Source: Triglochin maritima (Eukaryota > Streptophyta > Magnoliopsida > Alismatales > Juncaginaceae). From it: a stretch of DNA of 64,000 nucleotides. Under the pieces are notes generated by a model. That model had not been told where the DNA came from. It ran no database searches and saw only the letters and a program-made list of their open reading frames with translations. This document shows, piece after piece, positions 60,849 to 64,000 of this stretch. The DNA lies in NCBI GenBank assembly GCA_963682175.1, contig OY821793.1, positions 27,921,493 through 27,985,492 on the forward strand, read 5' to 3'. How positions within the stretch are numbered: position 1 is the first letter of the stretch; each line of letters begins with the position of its first letter. A program made the translations under genes and the position numbers.

Positions 60849-61056
60849 ATGCAAGTTAGAACGCTCGATTTGGAGGTCGGATGCTCGAGGCGCAGCCGAT
60901 TTGGTGTTGGCCTGCAGGGTGGCGACGGAGTGGCCTTTGGCCAGCTCCACGCGTGGCATGTGGCCAGCCCCACACCTAGTTTCTAAGTGGTCTTTAGGCG
61001 GCCCAACCACGGTTTATGGAACTTCGGACCCCCACATATCCATCCGCGTTATCTAC

Positions 61057-63788
61057 GAGGCGCACCCATCTCGGAGTGATTTGGCGGTCGGGCGATGGAC
61101 ACTAGCCTAGTGTTGTCATAGTTGGCATGTCAGCGCCACGCTAGGGCCTAGTGTGTGCTCGCGGCAGTGGCCCGCGGCATTCGCTTCCAAAACACGTTTG
61201 GAAGTGAAAGTGCACTTGTAGGTGAAATGGAGGTTGCTCGTGGGCAAAGACCAATGTGCCTGTGGACGTTGCTCTTCGACATGCTCGGTTGCCCAAGGTT
61301 GTTGCCTTCCCGTGCACTTCCGAACGCGTCCGGAAGGGAATGGGGGTTTCTCGTGGGGAAAGTTCTTTGGGACGTTGCTCGTGCCCATGCTTGGGTTCCC
61401 ACGGTTGTTGCCTACCCCATTCGCTTCCAAAACGCGTTTGGAAGTCCATGGGTGTTGCCCGCGGGCAAAGTGGAAGCTGCCGCATCGTTTGTCCCAAGCA
61501 ATGGGCTGAGTGGACCTTAGGTGAGCCTTAGTCTATATTTGGGCACCCGAGCACATAGTGAGGAGGAGTGGATGGGTAACTCCTCTTAGAATGCCCGATT
61601 TAGATGTATGTAGGGCGAGGCGCGATGAGATGAAGAATGCTGATGATGTGGGGGCGTGACTGGTAGGGAGCTGCGTCTTCTTGGAGGAGGCGCGACCCCG
61701 AATACTTGGGCGTTTGCTCTGAAATTTTAGGGACAGATAGAGGGATGAATGGTCTACGTGATGCAAGTTAGAACGCTCGATTTGGAGGTCGGATGCTCGA
61801 GGCGCAGCCGATTTGGTGTTGGCCTGCAGGGTGGCGACGGAGTGGCCTTTGGCCAGCTCCACGCGTGGCATGTGGCCAGCCCCACACCTAGTTTCTAAGT
61901 GGTCTTTAGGCGGCCCAACCACGGTTTATGGAACTTAGGACCCCACATATCCATCCGTGTTATCTACGAGGCGCACCCATCTCGGAGTGATTTGGCGGTC
62001 GGGCGATGGACACTAGCCTAGTGTTGTCATAGTTGGCATGTCAGCGCCACGCTAGGGCCTAGTGTGTGCTCGCGGTAGTGGCCTGCGGCATTCGCTTCCA
62101 AAACACGTTTGGAAGTGAAAGCGCACTTGTAGGTGAAATGGAGGTTGCTCGTGGGCAAAGACCAAGGTGCCTGTGGACGTTGCTCTTCGACGTGCTCGGT
62201 TGCCCAAGGTTGTTGCCTTCCCGTGCACTTCCGAACGCGTCGGGAAGGGAATGGGGGTTTCTCGTGGGGAAAGTTCTTTGGGACGTTGCTCGTGCCCATG
62301 CTTGGGTTCCCACGGTTGTTGCCTACCCCATTCGCTTCCAAAACGCGTTTGGAAGTCCATGGGTGTTGCCCGCGGGCAAAGTGGAAGCTGCCGCATCGTT
62401 TGTCCCAAGCAATGGCCTGAGTGGACCTTAGGTGAGCCTTAGTCTATATTTGGGCACCCGAGCACATAGTGAGGAGGAGTGGATGGGTAACTCCTCTTAG
62501 AATGCCCGATTTAGATGTATGTAGGGCGAGGCGCGATGAGATGAAGAATGCTGATGATGTGGGGGCGTGACTGGTAGGGAGCTATGTCTTCTTGGAGGAG
62601 GTGCAACCTGGAATACTTTGGCGATTGCTCTGAAATTTTAGGGGCACATAGAGGGATGAATTGTCTACGTAATGCAAGTTAGAACGCTCGATTTAGAGGT
62701 CGGATGCTTGAGGCGAAGCCGATTTGGTGTTGGGCTGCAGGGTGGCGACGGAGTGGCCTTTGGCCAGCTCCACGCGTGGCATGTGGCCAGCCCCACACCT
62801 AGTTTCTAAGTGGTCTTTAGGCGGCAAAACTACGGTTTATGGAACTTAGGACCCCACATATCCATCCGCGTTATCTACGAGGCGCACCCATCTCGGAGTG
62901 ATTTGGCGGTCGGGCGATGGACACTAGCCTAGTGTTGTCATAGTTGGCATGTCAGCGCCACGCTAGGGCCTAGTGTGTGCTCGCGGCAGTGGCCTGCGGC
63001 ATTCGCTTCCAAAACACGTTTGGAAGTGAAAGCGCACTTGTAGGTGAAATGGAGGTTGCTCGTGGGAAAAGACCAAGGTGCCTGTGGACGTTGCTCTTCG
63101 ACGTGCTCGGTTGCCCAAGGTTGTTGCCTTCCCGTGCACTTCCGAACGCGTCCGGAAGGGAATGGGGGTTTCTCGTGGGAAAGTTCTTTGGGACATTGCT
63201 CGTGCCCATGCTTGGGTTCCCACGGTTGTTGCCTACCCCATTCGCTTCCAAAACGCGTTTGGAAGTCCATGGGTGTTGCCCGCGGGCAAAGTGGAAGCTG
63301 CCGCATCGTTTGTCCCAAGCAATGGCCTGAGTGGACCTTAGGTGAGCCTTAGTCTATATTTGGGCACCCGAGCACATAGTGAGGAGGAGTGGATGGGTAA
63401 CTACTCTTAGAATGCCCGATTTAGATGTATGTAGGGCGAGGCGCGATGAGATGAAGAATGATGATGATGTGGGGGCGTGGCTGGTAGGGAGCTGCGTCTT
63501 CTTGGAGGAGGCGCGACCCCGAATACTTGGGAGTTTGCTCTGAAATTTTAGGGGCAGATAGAGGGATGAATGGTCTACGTGATGCAAGTTAGAACGCTCG
63601 ATTTGGAGGTCGGATGCTCGAGGCGCAGCCGATTTGGTGTTGGCCTGCAGGGTGGCGACGGAGTGGCCTTTGGCCAGCTCCACGCGTGGCATGTGGCCAG
63701 CCCCACACGTAGTTTCTAAGTGGTCTTTAGGCGGCCCAACCACGGTTTATGGAACTTAGGACCCCACATATCCATCCGCGTTATCTAC
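61057..63788 (+). repeat. A-like block (M68-M70)
   Basis: The sequence returns to CACGCTAGGGCC, CCTAGTGTGTGC and CTGCGGCATTCGCTTCC, as in A2. M68 and M69 share GGGCGTGACTGG. M69 has an unusually diverged 3' part (62601-62835). M70 lacks one G in the run GTGGGGAAAG (near 63178), making it 910 bp, and has a broken hairpin arm (ACTACTC) near 63403. Confidence 0.7.
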
Positions 63789-64000
63789 GAGGCGCACCCA
63801 TCTCGGAGTGATTTGGCGGTCGGGCGATGGACACTAGCCTAGTGTTGTCATAGTTTGCGTGTCAGCGCCACGCTAGGGCCTAGTGTGTGCTCGCGGCAGT
63901 GGCCTGCGGCATTCGCTTCCAAAACACATTTGGAAGTGAAAGCGCACTTGTAGGTGAAATGGGGGTTGCTCGTGGGCAGAGACCAAGGTGCCTGTGGACG
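63789..64000 (+). repeat. Partial monomer M71, cut by the window edge
   Basis: The first 212 bp of a unit. It carries AAATGGGGGTTGCTCG, the A2 marker, so the array drifts further back toward A2 type and continues beyond the window. Confidence 0.85.

Larger units (their letters stand above)
1..64000 (+). repeat. 911-bp satellite array, 70 full monomers plus a partial one
   Basis: Every part of the window aligns to one unit of about 911 bp, always in the same orientation. Monomer starts are 1, 912, 1823, 2734, 3645, 4556, 5467, 6378, 7288, 8198, 9108, 10019, 10930, 11840, 12750, 13660, 14571, 15482, 16416, 17327, 18238, 19149, 20061, 20973, 21884, 22796, 23708, 24620, then every 911 bp from 25531 to 45573, then 46484, 47393, 48304, 49215, then every 911 bp from 50124 to 60145, then 61057, 61968, 62879 and 63789. 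Length variants are 910 bp (M8-M10, M13-M15, M70), 912 bp (M22, M23, M25-M27, M67), 909 bp (M52, M55) and 934 bp (M18). Both ends run out of the window. No inversion or foreign insertion is seen. The family is not one I recognise; a eukaryotic satellite is the inference. Confidence 0.97.

Noticed and set aside
1..64000. CRISPR array
   Set aside because: The unit is 911 bp and repeated throughout; there are no short constant repeats with unique spacers and no cas genes.
1..64000. Ribosomal RNA genes, tRNA genes or ribosomal spacer
   Set aside because: No rRNA or tRNA segments interrupt the array over 64 kb, and no familiar rRNA core sequence was seen.

Overview
The window is one uninterrupted satellite DNA array. 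A unit of about 911 bp repeats head to tail on the + strand from base 1 to base 64000: 70 complete monomers plus 212 bp of a seventy-first. Monomer lengths run only from 909 to 934 bp. Neither end of the array is inside the window. I find no protein gene, RNA gene, transposon, CRISPR array or non-satellite insertion. The many short open frames are by-products of a stop-poor repeat and recur once per monomer in all six frames.

The organisation (long near-identical tandem monomers, multi-monomer higher-order repeats, blocks of subfamilies) is typical of eukaryotic heterochromatin such as pericentromeric, centromeric or subtelomeric satellite. I do not recognise the family and cannot name the host. 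Base composition is about 52-60% GC in the lines counted by hand. CpG is frequent and several CpG sites vary as C/T or G/A, which would fit cytosine methylation.

Layout, using monomer numbers M1-M71 with the first base set at the GAGGYGCACCC-like motif. M1-M10 (1-9107) form subfamily A1. M11 to early M14 (about 9108-12270) form A2. An A1-like patch covers about 12271-13576. A2 resumes to M19 (17326). Subfamily B covers M20-M37 (17327-33729), in an older part B1 and a very homogeneous part B2. M38-M39 are B/C mosaics. Subfamily C covers M40-M67 (35552-61056). M68-M71 (61057-64000) return to A-like sequence.

Superimposed on the blocks are higher-order repeats: a 5-mer (period 4555 bp) at the left end, a 3-mer (2735 bp) at 18070-23465, a 2-mer (1822 bp) near 27-31 kb and another near 35.5-39 kb, a 3-mer (2731 bp) at 44388-49849, and a 4-mer (3644 bp) at 53561-60848.

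Each monomer is composite. Bases 128-450 of the unit are three diverged copies of a sub-repeat of roughly 110 bp. Each copy begins with a dyad-symmetric element, two of them centred on ACGCGT. Bases 450-911 are mostly single-copy apart from short GATTTGG repeats, and carry a well-conserved hairpin and a CCACGCGTGG palindrome. The most interesting content is this repeat architecture and the record of unequal exchange. I see no gene system.
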